From Podocnemis expansa (Eukaryota; Chordata; Testudines; Podocnemididae): 64,000 nt of DNA. The notes beneath the pieces were generated by a model. The model saw only the letters and a list, made by a program, of their open reading frames with translations, did not search any database and was not told where the DNA came from. The stretch is from assembly GCA_007922195.1 (NCBI GenBank), contig ML681992.1, positions 41,193,221 through 41,257,220 of the forward strand. The letters run 5' to 3'. The position numbers were made by a program, and so were the translations under genes. Shown here piece by piece: positions 49,581 to 62,190 of the stretch (position 1 is the first letter of the stretch; every line of letters starts with the position of its first letter).

Positions 49581-49825
49581 AATATAGTTTGAAACATTTT
49601 GATGGCTGATGCACAGAACACCACAAAATGGACTAGGCTCTGAAAACTGAATTTTTATTACCAACTTTGGCCAAAGACTCATCGTATTCCACTATATATC
49701 TATGCTTCTGTACAGAAACTCTCTGTAGTGCATGGAGGATCTGGGGACCTGGTACAATGTGCAACAGCAGTGCAGCCAGCACTCTAGTCACTTTGACTCT
49801 AAGTTACTCCGAAACAGACCTGCCA

Positions 49826-50666
49826 TGGGATACACATCCATGCACCCCTGGGCTATGATCTATATGATTTTCCTGTTCACTTCTGCACTGTGATTGCATG
49901 ATTTTATGCCAGTTATGCCATACAAGTTTCCTTTATGAATGCTCATAACCTATTCTACATGATTACTATGGTATGTTTCCTGCAGCATCATGCACACACA
50001 CAGATGTGTAACATGTTTTGCCTGGCTTATGGTGAGGGAGACAGAACTCTCTTTCAGCAACATGTGGAAGCCAAACCTGGGAACAAGCAAGTACCTGGAA
50101 GACATAACAAAAGATGAGGCAGATTGAGGTCCCTGCCTCCGATGGGACAAAAAGATCATCTCTGCTCAGAAAGGGGAGGGAGGCTGTAAGTGGACTAAAA
50201 CCAAGGAGAGAGACGTGGAACTAGAGGAAAATCTGCTATGTTGGCCCAGAGAAAAAACTTCTTAGAAGTAACTGAAGATACACAGCCTACCCACGCTGCC
50301 AGGAGGGCCTAGTCTGAAAACCATCAAACAGCCAGAATTGGGGGTAAGAATGAGGGAAGCTGGACACAATTCATTTCCTTGTTAAATGGATGGACGTGAA
50401 TGTATGGTGATTGGAGAAGGATCCCAATCCCTGTAGAGAGAAGGTCCCATTGTGGTAACTGGGGCTGGGGGTACTCACTGGGGGACCATCCCTTGAGTAG
50501 TCAGAGGGCATACATCCATTGCCTGGGACCAATTACATGCAAGAGGCTGGTGTGGACTGACTAAGGAGTGACTGGTCACCTGGCAAAGTAGACTAAGTTG
50601 GGAGTTGGGAGTAGAGATCAGGGCTCACAGCAACCCACTGTACCAGACTCTAGAAGGGGACTGCCA
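49826..50666 (+). mobile_element. Solo LTR, copy 3, internally shortened (841 bp)
   Basis: Homologous to 4087-5134 and 14022-15069 ('catgcacccctgggctatg', 'tgtttcctgcagcatcatgc', 'tgcctgggaccaattacatg'). The best ends are TGGGATAC and GACTGCCA, with the 5-bp duplication TGCCA (49821-49825, 50667-50671). About 200 bp of the middle is missing compared with the other copies. Confidence 0.65.
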
Positions 50667-50706
50667 TGCCACCATTCAGAAAACTCAGAGCATGGTTTGC
50701 ACAAGG

Positions 50707-50840
50707 TTTTATAGAAACATCTGAGTGTTCATGTGCCTATGCAAATTAACTTGAATTTTGAACTCTTCTTAGACACATTGCCCACTGTAAAGCTCTTTAT
50801 GCAATCTATGAAGATCCATTCCTCTGCTCCATTTTGGCTG
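50707..50840. repeat. Direct repeat, right copy
   Basis: Second copy of the unit at 49441-49580, about 1.27 kb away on the other side of the LTR, diverged by scattered substitutions and small indels. Confidence 0.7.
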
Positions 50841-51139
50841 GTAAATTATGTTTTCACTGGGACTAAGTCTGAAAGTTGTGTCCAGTTGTAGGCCAATAAA
50901 AAGGTCTCTCTCTTCATGGGTGTTTTACCAGCAGAAAAAGATCTCTAAGCTGTTTGTGGAAGCAAGAGAAGCGTGGAGCCCTGCCACCCAAACCAACAAA
51001 TTTAACTTGACAGAACTAGATGAATGGTCTTGAAGAAGTGATTTTACAAAAAAGATCTTAGGAGGACTATTGCAATTATGGGGAAATGGGCACACCATGA
51101 TATTGATCCATCATATAAATTTCTCAGATTTCTACATTT

Positions 51140-51240
51140 TCAGTCACAGAAGGATGGCTGGAAGATAAAGCACTGGCCTTCAAACTCTGGAGCCTTAGAT
51201 TGGTCCCGGTTTGCAAGCCCATGCAAATGAAAATTTAGTA
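51140..51240 (+). repeat. Possible tRNA-derived SINE
   Basis: 'agataaagcactggcc' followed about 30 bases later by 'gattggtcccggtttgc' resembles the A- and B-box order of a tRNA-type promoter, in decayed form. Confidence 0.3.
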
Positions 51241-51970
51241 TTCTTTTTTAACCTTGTGATTACAGCTGAAAGTTTCCTGTATGTTTAGGATAATACATCC
51301 CTTTTCCTCCATGTACTAGTATAACATATCACTGAAGTGATTTGAATCAAATGTCAAAAAATGACCATAACCAACAAAGATTTTGGGGGACAATTAGCAG
51401 CTAAATCATTAACTGAAAAAAAAGTTACTCTTTACTTTTTTAGGTCTGACTTTTTATTTGAAACATAGGCATAATAAAATGATAAAAAGCATGAAAGATT
51501 TCTGTTTCACCCAGCCCCACAATCCTCTTCTTAGAGCTAATTCTTATGTACCGATATCTCACTCAGGATGTTGGCAACTATTCTGGGAATCTCCCTATAA
51601 AAAGAAAAGAAAGAAACTAGGCAGAGTGCAAAGATCAGCTAATATAAGAGGAGGCTTTGCAACAATGAGGCAAGTTTAAAGTACTGGTAACAAGTTACGC
51701 AGTTCTAACAGAAAAGAAAGGAATGCCCAACAGTGCTAGAAAATTACTAGAGAGGAAATAATACAAGGACCTGGAAGAACACATTATACGAGATAATGAC
51801 CTTTCACTGAAGAAGGGCAAGTGTACATTAGATATCTTAATAAGCAATTTGCCAATGGAACGTCTGTCCAAAGAGAGACTGAAACACCAGCAAATGGAAT
51901 TTTTCAAGAAGAGATAAACACCACATCAGCAGAATAGCATAGGGAGATAACCTATACTAACAATATTACC

Positions 51971-52120
51971 TTCCTTTTATATAGTGCTTTGTGTATGGAG
52001 ATCTCAAAGTGTTTTCTAAAGGAGGTGTCATTATCCTGATTGTACACATGGGTAAACCAGGGCACAGAAACATGAAACAACTTGTTCAAATTCACCTAGT
52101 CAAATCCAGGAAACCAGACC
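51971..52120 (-). repeat. MIR-like SINE
   Basis: 'tttatatagtgctttgtg' through 'gagatctcaaagtg' and 'gggtaaaccagggcacag' reads as an antisense MIR/L2-tail SINE. Confidence 0.5.
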
Positions 52121-52302
52121 CTTGTTTCATCAATCCTAAAACACAATGTAAGCCTTAGGAAAGGATGCCTCCTGTTAGATGGAGAGGTTAGACTGTGTGA
52201 CCTTTGATGTCCCTTTGGTCCTAACATCTTTTATTAACACTGCCATTTTCTACTTTCTCTCTCAGTTAATATCTTTTCAACACCACTGGCAACAGCAGAA
52301 TA

Positions 52303-52400
52303 GAATAGAATCATAGGGTTGGAAGGGACCTAATGAGATCATCGAGTCCAACCCCCTGGGGCTTGAACCCAGGACCTTCTGCATATTAAGCATATAAGGA
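52303..52400 (-). mobile_element. CR1 LINE 3' tip
   Basis: 'aatcatagggttggaaggga' and 'catcgagtccaaccccctgg' are the CR1 3' tail in antisense. The body is lost by 5' truncation. Confidence 0.75.
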
Positions 52401-55400
52401 CATATCTTAGGAAACAATTGGTCTTCAAAGGGGCTACAAAGAATCCTGTAACATATGCTACTCTTCAAAGTCTGCATCAGCATTAGCAAATTGAGGTATC
52501 TACTTTACCATGTGTGACTTCTCTAGTGGTAGCCATAGTAAACGTTCAAAGGTAGGAAAAAAGACCTGTCATCTAACACTCCTACACTATTGGAACAACA
52601 TTGAAAGCTGTACGTTAATCAGGCCTAAAACATTTTTAATACCATTGAGGTCTAACCCAAATTATCACAGGGTAAGTAGACATGCTGTTAAAAATGCCTG
52701 AGGCCCGCCTATTCTTCAGGTCCCACTGTTGCTGGTTTTGTATTCCCAGTCTATATTTTCCTTCAGTAGACAAGGCCAAAAGTTCAAGAAGAGTTATTAA
52801 CTTTCATTATGTAACTGAGTACTAGAATCATTACAGTGAATCCTTCTCTAAATTAAGAGAAGTCTGTAATCTGCTATTTAAAAAATAAAAGGGAAAAGAA
52901 GCAGAGAAAACAATGAGAACATCATTTTCCATTGCTTATCTTTCAGTATTAGATTGCATTTTGGACATACATAGACATGAGCCAAAACTTGGGATGCAAG
53001 TATTTATTGGCTTAACTATGTTCAGAATCTAAACCTCACTGCTTGTCAAACACCAAATAAGTCATATTACAACTCTACATGTAAAATAGACCATCTCCTT
53101 AATTCAGGAGTGCCCCAATTTCAGGACTGCATCCAAACTCTGAATCTCAAACCATTTCTGTTTGACTAAACACAAAACTAGGACGGGGTAAATAATATTC
53201 ACATGCTTGGTATTATTTATATTCTCAAGAGGAAAAGGAAAGAAGTTTAGCTGAAAACAAAGGAAAGCTCTGAATGTTGTAGCATATAGGAGTGTAGATA
53301 TACTAGGCTTATTTTTTATTTTAATAGCCATCTATTTTATTTTTAAAGTGACACCTATGTAAAACACGCAAAGATGATACAGAGCACTGCCTTGAAATTA
53401 CAGTCTACAGCCAACACAAAACAAATGTTTATGTAGATATAATTAATCAACAAACACACAGGAAAACACAAAAAAAGAAAAAAAATATGAATGATATAAA
53501 AGGCAGCTGTAAATTGGCATTCTCTGGAGATACAAGGCTAAAGTAGTTGTCTGCCAGTAAGTTGTTATTTACAAAGTTTTGGTGTTAAAGTGATTAAGTC
53601 ACCATGGTGACAACAGAGCTGGCATTTCTTTTTATGAATGGCCAGCCTTGTTTACAGAGATCTCTCCCAAGGGCTCAGTATCTGTTTTCTGAAGGTCATT
53701 TGAAAAAGCTTTCAAAATGCTTCCCTTATTTCCATGTTTTATCATGGATTTTAATACACCATGTATGTGAAAATCTGGGTCACTAAGTGATGAAGTAGTA
53801 AAAAGAGCAGACCTCTCTTCTGCTAAGGAATTTATAATATGAAATTTTGTTTACAGTCATATCTTTAAATGATTTTTGTAGATCTATTTTCTCTCTGCTT
53901 GACAACAGTAATTCCTGAACTGTCACTATTTGACAAATTTCCCATAACAGAAAATGGTAGAGACCAAACAAATCAGAATATTTCTTGCTGTAACATCACG
54001 TTTAGACACACTATCTTTCTGAGAAAACAATTTTGGTGCTGTGACAATGTAAAATACATGGGATTGCCATAGTGGGTAAAATCAATTGAACTACCCATTT
54101 CTATGACTGGAGACACCTTAACATTCTTGGGTTTGCCTGACAGATTTTCTCATGGGAAGTTCCCTTTTCACCATGGAAATCATTCAAATCTGGGATGCCA
54201 TTTGTTGCACCAGACATATGTATACATAGTAACTACGAAAGTTGCTACATAAAGCTCTACAGTTGAACCTGGATCTTACAGACACACATATACACACACA
54301 ATCCAATTTCCTCTTAGTTGTATCATCTCATCTGGATGGACTGACATAACTTCTCAAACAACCAGATAAACAAACACATTTTTCTTCACAACATAAGGAT
54401 TAACACAATTCCACAAGATGGCAGTGCTTGATGAACAAAGGGGACTGATCCAAGTTGATGGAAGAAATCAGAAACATGCTGGGAATTTTTATCAGTTCTG
54501 TATTTGTGGTCTGTTTTTGTTTGTTTTTGTCTTTCTTTATAGAAAGTTGCATTTGCTATATTTAGCTTCAGACCATATAATGAGTCACTTCAGCTGCTGA
54601 CTCTCCCTTAACATTTTACAATGAACACTGTCTAAACAAAACAAACAAGCACAAATGCAAAAAAGCACTCAAATCCTTATTTTGCCACAAGCCTACTTTT
54701 CAACTTAAGCATTAGACCTTTTATTCAATTCTCTCTAGCTACCGAGCACACTTCACATCCGTGGAGAGGAAGGGCTTGTATCAGCTAAGATGTATGATAA
54801 CAGTGAGCTTCCCTTTTTGTCCTTCCATCACAATTCAATTAATAATTTTGGTGCATTTCTTTGTGCTGCTGTGGCTTATTACCAATCCTCATTAATCCTC
54901 CATGCAAATCTTTAATGAAAGCAATTTATTTGTTGCATCTCGATTCACCCAAATAGAACCAACAGATATTGTCTATTTATCAACTAGCAGCGAAATTGCT
55001 TCCATTCTGTTCTGGGGCTTCTGTATCTATTGCTCACCTGCTTGAAAAGAATTCCACCAACCATGTATTTGTCTTTGTTCAGGTTTAATTATGGTGATAA
55101 ATCTTCAAACTCTTCCTTTCCTATAACCATTCACACTGACATTGACACTGTAGGGACTGATCCTGCACTGGCAGAGAGGAAAGATTTCACAGATAACCTA
55201 CCAAGGTTTTTTTTCCTCACCGTTTTCTATCAGTTAATGAAAGCTGGTTAACCACACTTTCCTATTTGGCATACAAAAACAGGTAGCTAATTAACAACAT
55301 GCAAATACTGCAGACACTTGAGCCCATGCGTACAGTTGCTGCTACTAGGACTAGATGGAAAATGAGATTTCTGCTTTACAAAAAAAGCAGAGCTTTTAAT

Positions 55401-56763
55401 ACATATCTACATTTTGCACTAGAAGGAAAACTAACCATATTAAAAAAAAAGGGTGAGGGCAGAAACAGTCAGCTACCCCAGAAGAGACAACAGCCCAGGA
55501 CTAATGGTATTTATGGGAGATATAAGAAACCGAAATTCAAATCCTTTTCTGCCTAAGACACAAAGGGACTTAGAGCTGTATCTCCTACATCTCACCTAAA
55601 TAACCTAACCAACCTTGTTGTTCTGGGGTTGTCCATTCTGATCTGGAGAAGCCCTGATGAAATGTTTTTTAATACTGCTATGTTTTTGCAAAAAGTTTTA
55701 ATTTTGGCAGTTGACCGTTTTTGTGGAAATACTCCTGACTGGTACAATTTGCTTCCTGTTCAAATATACTGACTTCAGAGGAAATATACATCATGTGTAA
55801 GTATATGCATGAGAATGTTGACAGGACAAGGTACTTGATTGCCAGGGTTGTGTGTTTATTATGGCCACGATTTTCATGTGAAAAATGACATTTTTTTCTT
55901 AAACTAAAACTGTCATACTCCTTGGATCAAAGTATGTTTAGAGATGTCAAAAGAAATATAAATAATATAATAAAGAAATGTAAAAATACTATATCAAATT
56001 AAAACTACCAGCATTTTCTATTTACTGTTGTCTTTATATGGTTTTTAAGCTATTAATGACTGCTGCATAATATATTTTAAATGGGAAAGAATATTGTCTG
56101 CCATGAATTTTTCTTCTTTTTATACTGCAATTATCATTGTTCTTATTTTTAACTTGACCACCCCCTCCCAACATTATCACCTACTATCTTCTTCTGAATA
56201 GTAACTATCTATCGCCTTGGGACACCAAGGAAGTTATTTAATGTTTGCAAAATGCTCTGAAAAATACATTTCTCTGCATGAGTCCACAGCATTATTATTC
56301 TGTGGCCTGAATATTTCAGCACCAGTAAAAACTTCAATATAGGATAAAATATTTTTTTCTTTCTACCTCTGTCTTTTCCCTTTCACTCATCACTTTTCAG
56401 TCCCTCAGTCTCTGCTTCTATACTTAACATTTCTGTTGTTTCAATTTCTCCATCTTCCTACTCTCTCCATTCCCCTTCCGCTCCTGCTTTCTTCATATTT
56501 TAGTCTCCTGAAGTGATGATCAAGGTAAAAAGTCATATTCCACAGTCTTACATGTTGTACAACAGCATAATGTTTTAAAATACAGGACCATAACATTTCC
56601 ACCAACACAGGGTGCCAGAAGACAGATATATTTCAATGGTGTGATGCTCAAAAGAGTGGGAAGTCTAAACAGAAACTAAAGCAACAATGAAAACAGAGGC
56701 TGAAAAGACAGCCATGAGGCATGCCTGAGAAATATCCAAATTCAAGAAACATTAGCACAGTAA
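52401..56763. other. Intronic sequence, largely free of recognised repeats
   Basis: This is the longest stretch in the window without a transposon that I recognise. It contains a CA/TA-rich tract near 54280-54300 and a possible conserved non-coding segment at about 54780-55020. No exon was seen. Confidence 0.4.
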
Positions 56764-57660
56764 TAAACAAGGAGTCCTGTGGCATTTTTTAGAACGGACA
56801 GATATGTCACTTGAGCTTTTGTGGGTTTAAGCCCACTCGATCAGGTGCATGAAATGTAAATTGCAGTAGATGAATACATAAATACAGGGAAAGGTAAGTC
56901 ACAAGGTCAGTTCAAACTTTTTCAGCAAACCAAGCACATTGTTTTGATTCAAACTGTGGAACAATAGGTGTGGAGGTCAGAATTTGATAATGAAATAGCC
57001 ATTCCAGGTTCCTAGTCAAAACTAGTCTGATGGTGTTAAATTTGCATGTCAATCCGAGTTCTGCAGGTTCATGGTGGAGCTTGGTTTTAATGTTTTTCTG
57101 CTGAAGCACTGCAACTGTCATGTCTTTTACAGAAAGTCTGAGAAGGTTGAAGTGGTCCCCTATTGGTTTTTGAATGTTACCATTTTTGACCTCTGCTTTG
57201 TGTCCTTTTATTCTTTTGCACAGAGAATGTCCTGTTTGGCCAATGTATAAAGCGGAGAAGGCATTGCTGGCATATATCACATTGGAAGATGTGCAATTGA
57301 ATGAGCACTTGATGAAGCAGCTGATTTGGATAGGTCCCATGATGGTGTCATTTGAGAAGATATGTGGGCAGAACTGGCAGTGGGATTTGTTGCAAGTGTA
57401 GGTACCTGCCTTAGTCTTTCGATTGTATGGTGTATACTTGCTCATGAGCATTTGCTTAAGGTTGTGGGGGCTGTCTGAAAATGATGAGTGATCTACCTCC
57501 CAAGGCTTGAGAGAGTGAGGAATTATCTTGTAGGATAGACTGTAGATCCTTGATGATACACTGAAGAGGTTTCAATTTGGGGGCTGTTGGTAATGACTAC
57601 TGGCATTTTGTTGTTTTCCTTGTTGGGCTTATCCTGTATTTGTAGGCTGCTGGGTACCCA
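56764..57660 (-). mobile_element. Penelope-like element, 5'-truncated
   Basis: It runs from the tail ('aacaaggagtcctgtggca' near 56767) through an open GIY-YIG endonuclease frame to degraded polymerase-side sequence ending near 57660. The tail is shared with 16376-17122, 35780-35945 and 58252-58520. Penelope-like elements are retroelements whose reverse transcriptase carries a C-terminal GIY-YIG nuclease. Confidence 0.8.
56912..57451 (-). pseudogene. Penelope-like GIY-YIG endonuclease domain, open frame
   Basis: An uninterrupted 179-codon frame. Residues from about 14 show paired-Cys text (GTYTCNKSHCQFCPHIF), then CNVIY-type text in TSSNVIYASNAF followed by SALYIGQTGHSLCKRIKGHK. These are the GIY (here VIY) and YIG motifs, with the Arg and His of the nuclease core, and later KPIGDHFN. 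The nuclease nicks target DNA to prime reverse transcription. The polymerase part is missing upstream, so this fragment is not a full gene; the Met at 57451 is internal to the original protein. Confidence 0.85.
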
Positions 57661-57689
57661 TCAGTAAAAATAATACAGGATTTTACATC

Positions 57690-57840
57690 TTTAGATCTCA
57701 AAGTAAGAGCAATATCAAATGGGAAAACTGAGAAACAGAGGAAAGAGACTTGCTGAAGATTGCCCCATAGGCCCATGACAGAAGCTCAGACTTGTGAGTC
57801 CCACACCAGTGCCTAATTCACTAGGCTATACTGCTCCTTT
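57690..57840 (-). repeat. MIR-like SINE
   Basis: 'gggaaaactgagaaacagag' through 'gtgcctaattcactaggct' reads as an antisense MIR-type SINE. Confidence 0.45.
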
Positions 57841-58251
57841 CTCCCCTTTAAGTACTGTAGAATGTGTTTCCATTTCCCTTGTTTCATATATCACATATAA
57901 TGCCCTCCAGTTCTCACGGAATTGTATGGATGTACAACTAGGATGGTGGGATGCTTGTGAGTATTCGCCATGGCACATATTTATATTTCCATTCTAAATC
58001 TGATGTCCAAATCATGAAGCAAAACTATGAATATAAAACATGATGTACAGCTGTAATGGTTATAACCAGGAAAATCCACAGCTGTTCAAAATGAAAAAAG
58101 GTCTATTTGGTCATTTTGTGCAACAACTGCATGATGCATTTGCTAGTTTTGAAATATCCCATACAATCTATGAACAGATATACTGCACCATATCATGAAG
58201 CTGAACAAGAGATTGTCTTTTAATCTTCCCCAAAATGGACAAGTTCTAAAG

Positions 58252-58520
58252 GGGTAGCGGGGTTACTCTAGTTCAGCAAAACAAACTAGGAGTCCTGTGG
58301 CACTTAAAAACTAACAAATGCATTTATTGCATGGGCTTTCGTGGGAGAAAATCCCACTTTGTCAGATGCTTTGAAGATGGGGGAACTTACAGAATGGAAG
58401 GAAAATAAATGCAGGGAAGTGTAAGTCATAGGATCAGGTCACAGTGTAACAGCAGAGCAAATCAGTTGTCAAGATTCAAACACTGGGGAACAGCATATAG
58501 AGGAAGATGAGGTTAAATCA
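58252..58520 (-). mobile_element. Penelope-like tail fragment
   Basis: 'tctagttcagcaaaacaaac', 'gtcctgtggcacttaaaaac', 'gggctttcgtgggagaaaat', 'cactttgtcagatgctttg', as at 16376-16610. An oppositely oriented tail end lies at 59516-59600. Confidence 0.6.
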
Positions 58521-59515
58521 CCTGTTGTAATGAGAAAAAATCCAAAGTCCTAGCTTTTTATAATAATTACTAAAACCACTTTAAAGTCCCAGAGAAATGG
58601 CAAGAAAGAGATATATTAAGTTAGTAAACTGCCTCATAGTCCCTATATTACTGTTCAGTCATATTTTAGGCAAAATACCATTGACAGTAACATCACCAAT
58701 AGCATCTGACAGTGTAAAGTCAGGCCTCACCTGATTTTATATATACACAACATACAACTCAGCCCCTATTATTAATAAGTACTATGCTGAGTTACTGGAA
58801 ACCCAGTGAAATGCTTCCATCCATCTCTAACTTGTCACCCAATTCTTATTAAGAGATAATACATAGACTTCTCTTCTCCTACTACCAGCCTAGGGCACTG
58901 TCTCTTGATTATAATCTGTCCACTCAAGTCTTTAGTAATAGCAGTCAACAATGACACTTGATGTGTTAATGTATGTATACGACACAGAAAAAAAGAGATG
59001 CTTTGTCCACTCTGCCTGATTTTGTTCTTGTTCTAAAAGAAATGATGTAATGCTGACCACATGCCTTTCTACTTCCTGTGTAGCTTTGAGCATATTGGTT
59101 CAGATTTTCAAGGCCAAACTAAATTTAGAGATGAAGGATGATTCTGTAGTGAAGTCACTATACTGGTACTATGCAGATGCGACTTCAACTCTTGGACTTC
59201 CTGTGTGACTCTGGGGACAGTATCTTAACATTTATGTGTCCCTGAAAATGGGCATAATAGTTTTTATTCCTACCTTTTGCTTCCATTGTGACAGTAAACT
59301 ATTCAGAGTTGAGACTACAAAATTTGGTGTGGGTGTTTCTATCTGTGCTTGCATGTGAGAGACACACAAAAGGCTTGTGTTCAGTTCTCTCTGCCACAGA
59401 TTTATAGAGTGACCTTGGGAAAGTCACTTAGGCCAAGATTTTGTGATTAGTGATTTTGCAAAGGTGACTACTTGAGATTTACTAAAAATCAGATCGCTTA
59501 AGAGAATCTTGTGAT
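58521..59515. other. Sequence between two inverted Penelope-like tails
   Basis: Mostly unrecognised; MIR-like traces near 59190-59310 and 59390-59460. It is unclear whether it belongs to the same element. Confidence 0.35.
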
Positions 59516-59600
59516 AAATAAATTTGTTAATCTAGGTGCCACAGGACTCTTTGCTTGTTTTGCTGAACTAGACTAACATGGCTACTCCTTCAAACCTTTC
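59516..59600 (+). mobile_element. Penelope-like tail end, inverted relative to 58252
   Basis: 'ataaatttgttaatctaggt', 'gccacaggactctttgc' and 'gctgaactagactaacatgg', matching the right end of 16376-17122. Confidence 0.55.
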
Positions 59601-60049
59601 AAAACTGAGGTATCTAAAATTCAACATAAATGTTTTTTTAACCAAACATATTTTCAATGAAATTACTATTTGAAAAAAAAAGTTAGAACCAAAATGAAGT
59701 ATTTTTAAATCTCAAAATAGCCCATCCATATATTTTCAGAATAAAAAGTTCCAATTCTTCTTTCAATTTTTTTAAAAATTAAATTAATAGTTTTATATAA
59801 AAACATTTAAAGGACTACAAAGACAAAAATCAGAAAAGATATTCTGATTGACCCAGAGTTATTTCTTTGGGGAAATTTCATTTTATGGGAAATTTTGAAA
59901 TCATTTGTTATTGTTCAGTTTTAGAACCAAAAAAAAAAAAAGGAAATTGCAGAATTTTCCATAAAATAGAAAATATGGTTCCCATTTAACTCCACCTAAT
60001 ATCTCGTCAATTTTGGATACTGACTTTAGTCTTAGTCCTTAGTCTGTCT

Positions 60050-60422
60050 GGCTATGTCTACACTACGGGGCTCAGGGACTTTGACTTAATAAGGTTGACT
60101 TAAAGTCAACTTTATTAATTCGACTTAGTGAGGCCCCATTTGTTTAAGTTGACTTTAAATGGGTACCATTGCTTAAGTTGATTTTATAAAGTCATTTCAA
60201 ATGCTCTATTGAACTAAGTCGACTTTAATAATGGGCACACTGCATTAAGTCAACTTAATAAAGTCAACTTAAACCTTAAAGTCAATTTTAACTGCAGAAG
60301 TAAGTCAGTCAACTTAAGCAAGTGCTTAAGTTGACTTAATGAACTCCAAATGTGCCCAGGGAGTTGCTTAAGTTGACTTAAGCCTCATTAACTTCACTTA
60401 AGCCCCTAATGTAAACACAGCC
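60050..60422. mobile_element. Long palindromic MITE, related to 15589-15800
   Basis: The left end GGCTATGTCTACACTACGGG faces a right end reading GGCTGTGTTTACATTAGGGG on the other strand. The interior repeats TTAAGTTGACTTAA-type palindromes at least eight times. The target duplication is unclear (TCT on each side). Confidence 0.6.
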
Positions 60423-60461
60423 TCTGTGCTTCAGCTGCTAGAGTAGTTCTTCACCTCACAT

Positions 60462-60941
60462 CAGGGGTTAAAATATAACGTGGCAGGTCCCCAAACCCTC
60501 CTAATCCGGCAGGACCCTTTCTTGCCCTAGCCCCCACTACCCAACTCCAGCTCAAGCACCCCCAATACCCACCCCTCATGTGAGCCTGGCCACCCTAGTA
60601 CTTACAGGCAGTGCACACTGGGCCAGGAGACAATGCAGCCCGCGGGCTCTGCTTGGAGGCTTCTGCCTCTGAGCGCACTCTGCACATGCACAGGGGAACC
60701 AGGCATGCCCCCTGCTTTCTCCCCCTGCCTGCTGGAATGCTGTAGAATGCCGTTCCGGGGCCTGGTATTTTTAGGGGTCCAGGGTTTGGGCCCCTAAAAT
60801 AAAAAATGAAACTGGAACACTGCTTTCCAAGGCCTCCTATTGTCAAATGGTGGGCCCCAGAATGCAGCATTCTAGCTCCATTTTCTATATTTAGGAAGCC
60901 TGGAATGCTGAGCCCCTAAAAATAGTGGGCCCCAACCCCTG
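60462..60941. mobile_element. hAT-like element, 480 bp
   Basis: Perfect 8-bp duplication CCTCACAT at 60454-60461 and 60942-60949. Ends CAGGGGTT and AACCCCTG. Interior GC-rich and non-coding. Confidence 0.75.
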
Positions 60942-61299
60942 CCTCACATGGACATTGGGAATATAAATACATTAATGACTGTAAGGTGCTCAGATTCTAT
61001 AATAATTGTGCCCTCATAAGTACCTTAGATAAACAATCTCAACTGGAACATTTAAGTGTATTAGAGTATCATAAATAATGTTAATATATTTCTCAAATGT
61101 CCCCATGTGCTCAAAGTAGGTTATTCCTATGCACCTTGATATATACATACAGGCACAAATCCCATAGAGCATGTGATCTAGTCAAGCATGCCTGCCTTTG
61201 AAAATTTGGGCCATTGTGTATGAAACTGAGTAGCCACTTTACCGGGACATGCCTCAAATTAGCAAAAGTGCCCATGACAACAACTGGATAAATTGTTCA

Positions 61300-62190
61300 T
61301 CTCAGTAAGTTCGCGGATGGCACCAAGTTGGGGTGAACAGTAGACACGTTGGAGGACAAGGACAGGATTTAGGGAGACCCAGATAAATTAGAACAGTGGG
61401 CCAATAGAAATCTTATGAGCTTCAATAAGGACAAGTGTAAAATCCTGCACTTGGGATAGAAAAACCCCATGCACTGCTACAGGCTGGGAAACATTCAGCT
61501 AAGTAGCAGCAGTGTAGGAAATGACCTGGGGGTCATGGTGGATGGGAAGCTAGATATGAGTCAGCAGTGTGCTCTTGGTGCCAAAAAGGCCAATGGCATA
61601 CTGGGCTGCATCAAAAGAAGTATTACCAGCAGATCAAGGGATGTGATCATTCCCCTCTATTCTGCACTGGTGAGGCCACATCTAGAAGACTGTGTTCAGT
61701 TTTGGGCTCCCCACTACAAAAAGGACAGGGACATGCTAGAGAGAGTCCAGCGGAGGGCAACCAAAATGATTAAAGGGCTGGAGCACAAGCCCTATGAGGA
61801 AAGACTGAAAGCATTAAGCTTATTTAGTCTGCAGAAGAGAAGATTGAGGGGGGATTTGATAGCAACCTTCAACTACTTGAAGGGATGCTCCCAGGAAGAT
61901 GGAGCTTGACTGTTCTCGGTAATAACAGAGGACAGAACGAGGAGCAATGGTCTCAAGTTGCGGTTAGGGAGGTCGAGGCTGGATATTAGAAAAAACTTTT
62001 TTACTAGGAAAGTGGTGAAGCCTTGGAATGAGCTGCCGAGAGAGGTGGTGAAATCTCCATCTTTGGAGGTGTTTAAGGCCCGGCTGGAGAAAACCATGAC
62101 TGGAATGGTTTAGTGGGAGTGGTCCTGCCTCTGGCAGGGGGTTGGACTAGATGATCTATGAGGTTCCTTCCGATTCTATAGGGAAATATG
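61300..62190 (+). mobile_element. CR1 LINE 3' end with RT C-terminus
   Basis: The frame at 61469-61909 gives [37 protein letters not shown] and [20 protein letters not shown], then [15 protein letters not shown]: the conserved C-terminal part of CR1 RT, open for 146 codons. A frameshift or stop follows, then the 3' UTR 'gttggactagatgatctatg' and the end 'ccttccgattctatagg'. A typical 5'-truncated copy, less decayed than the others in this window. Confidence 0.92.
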
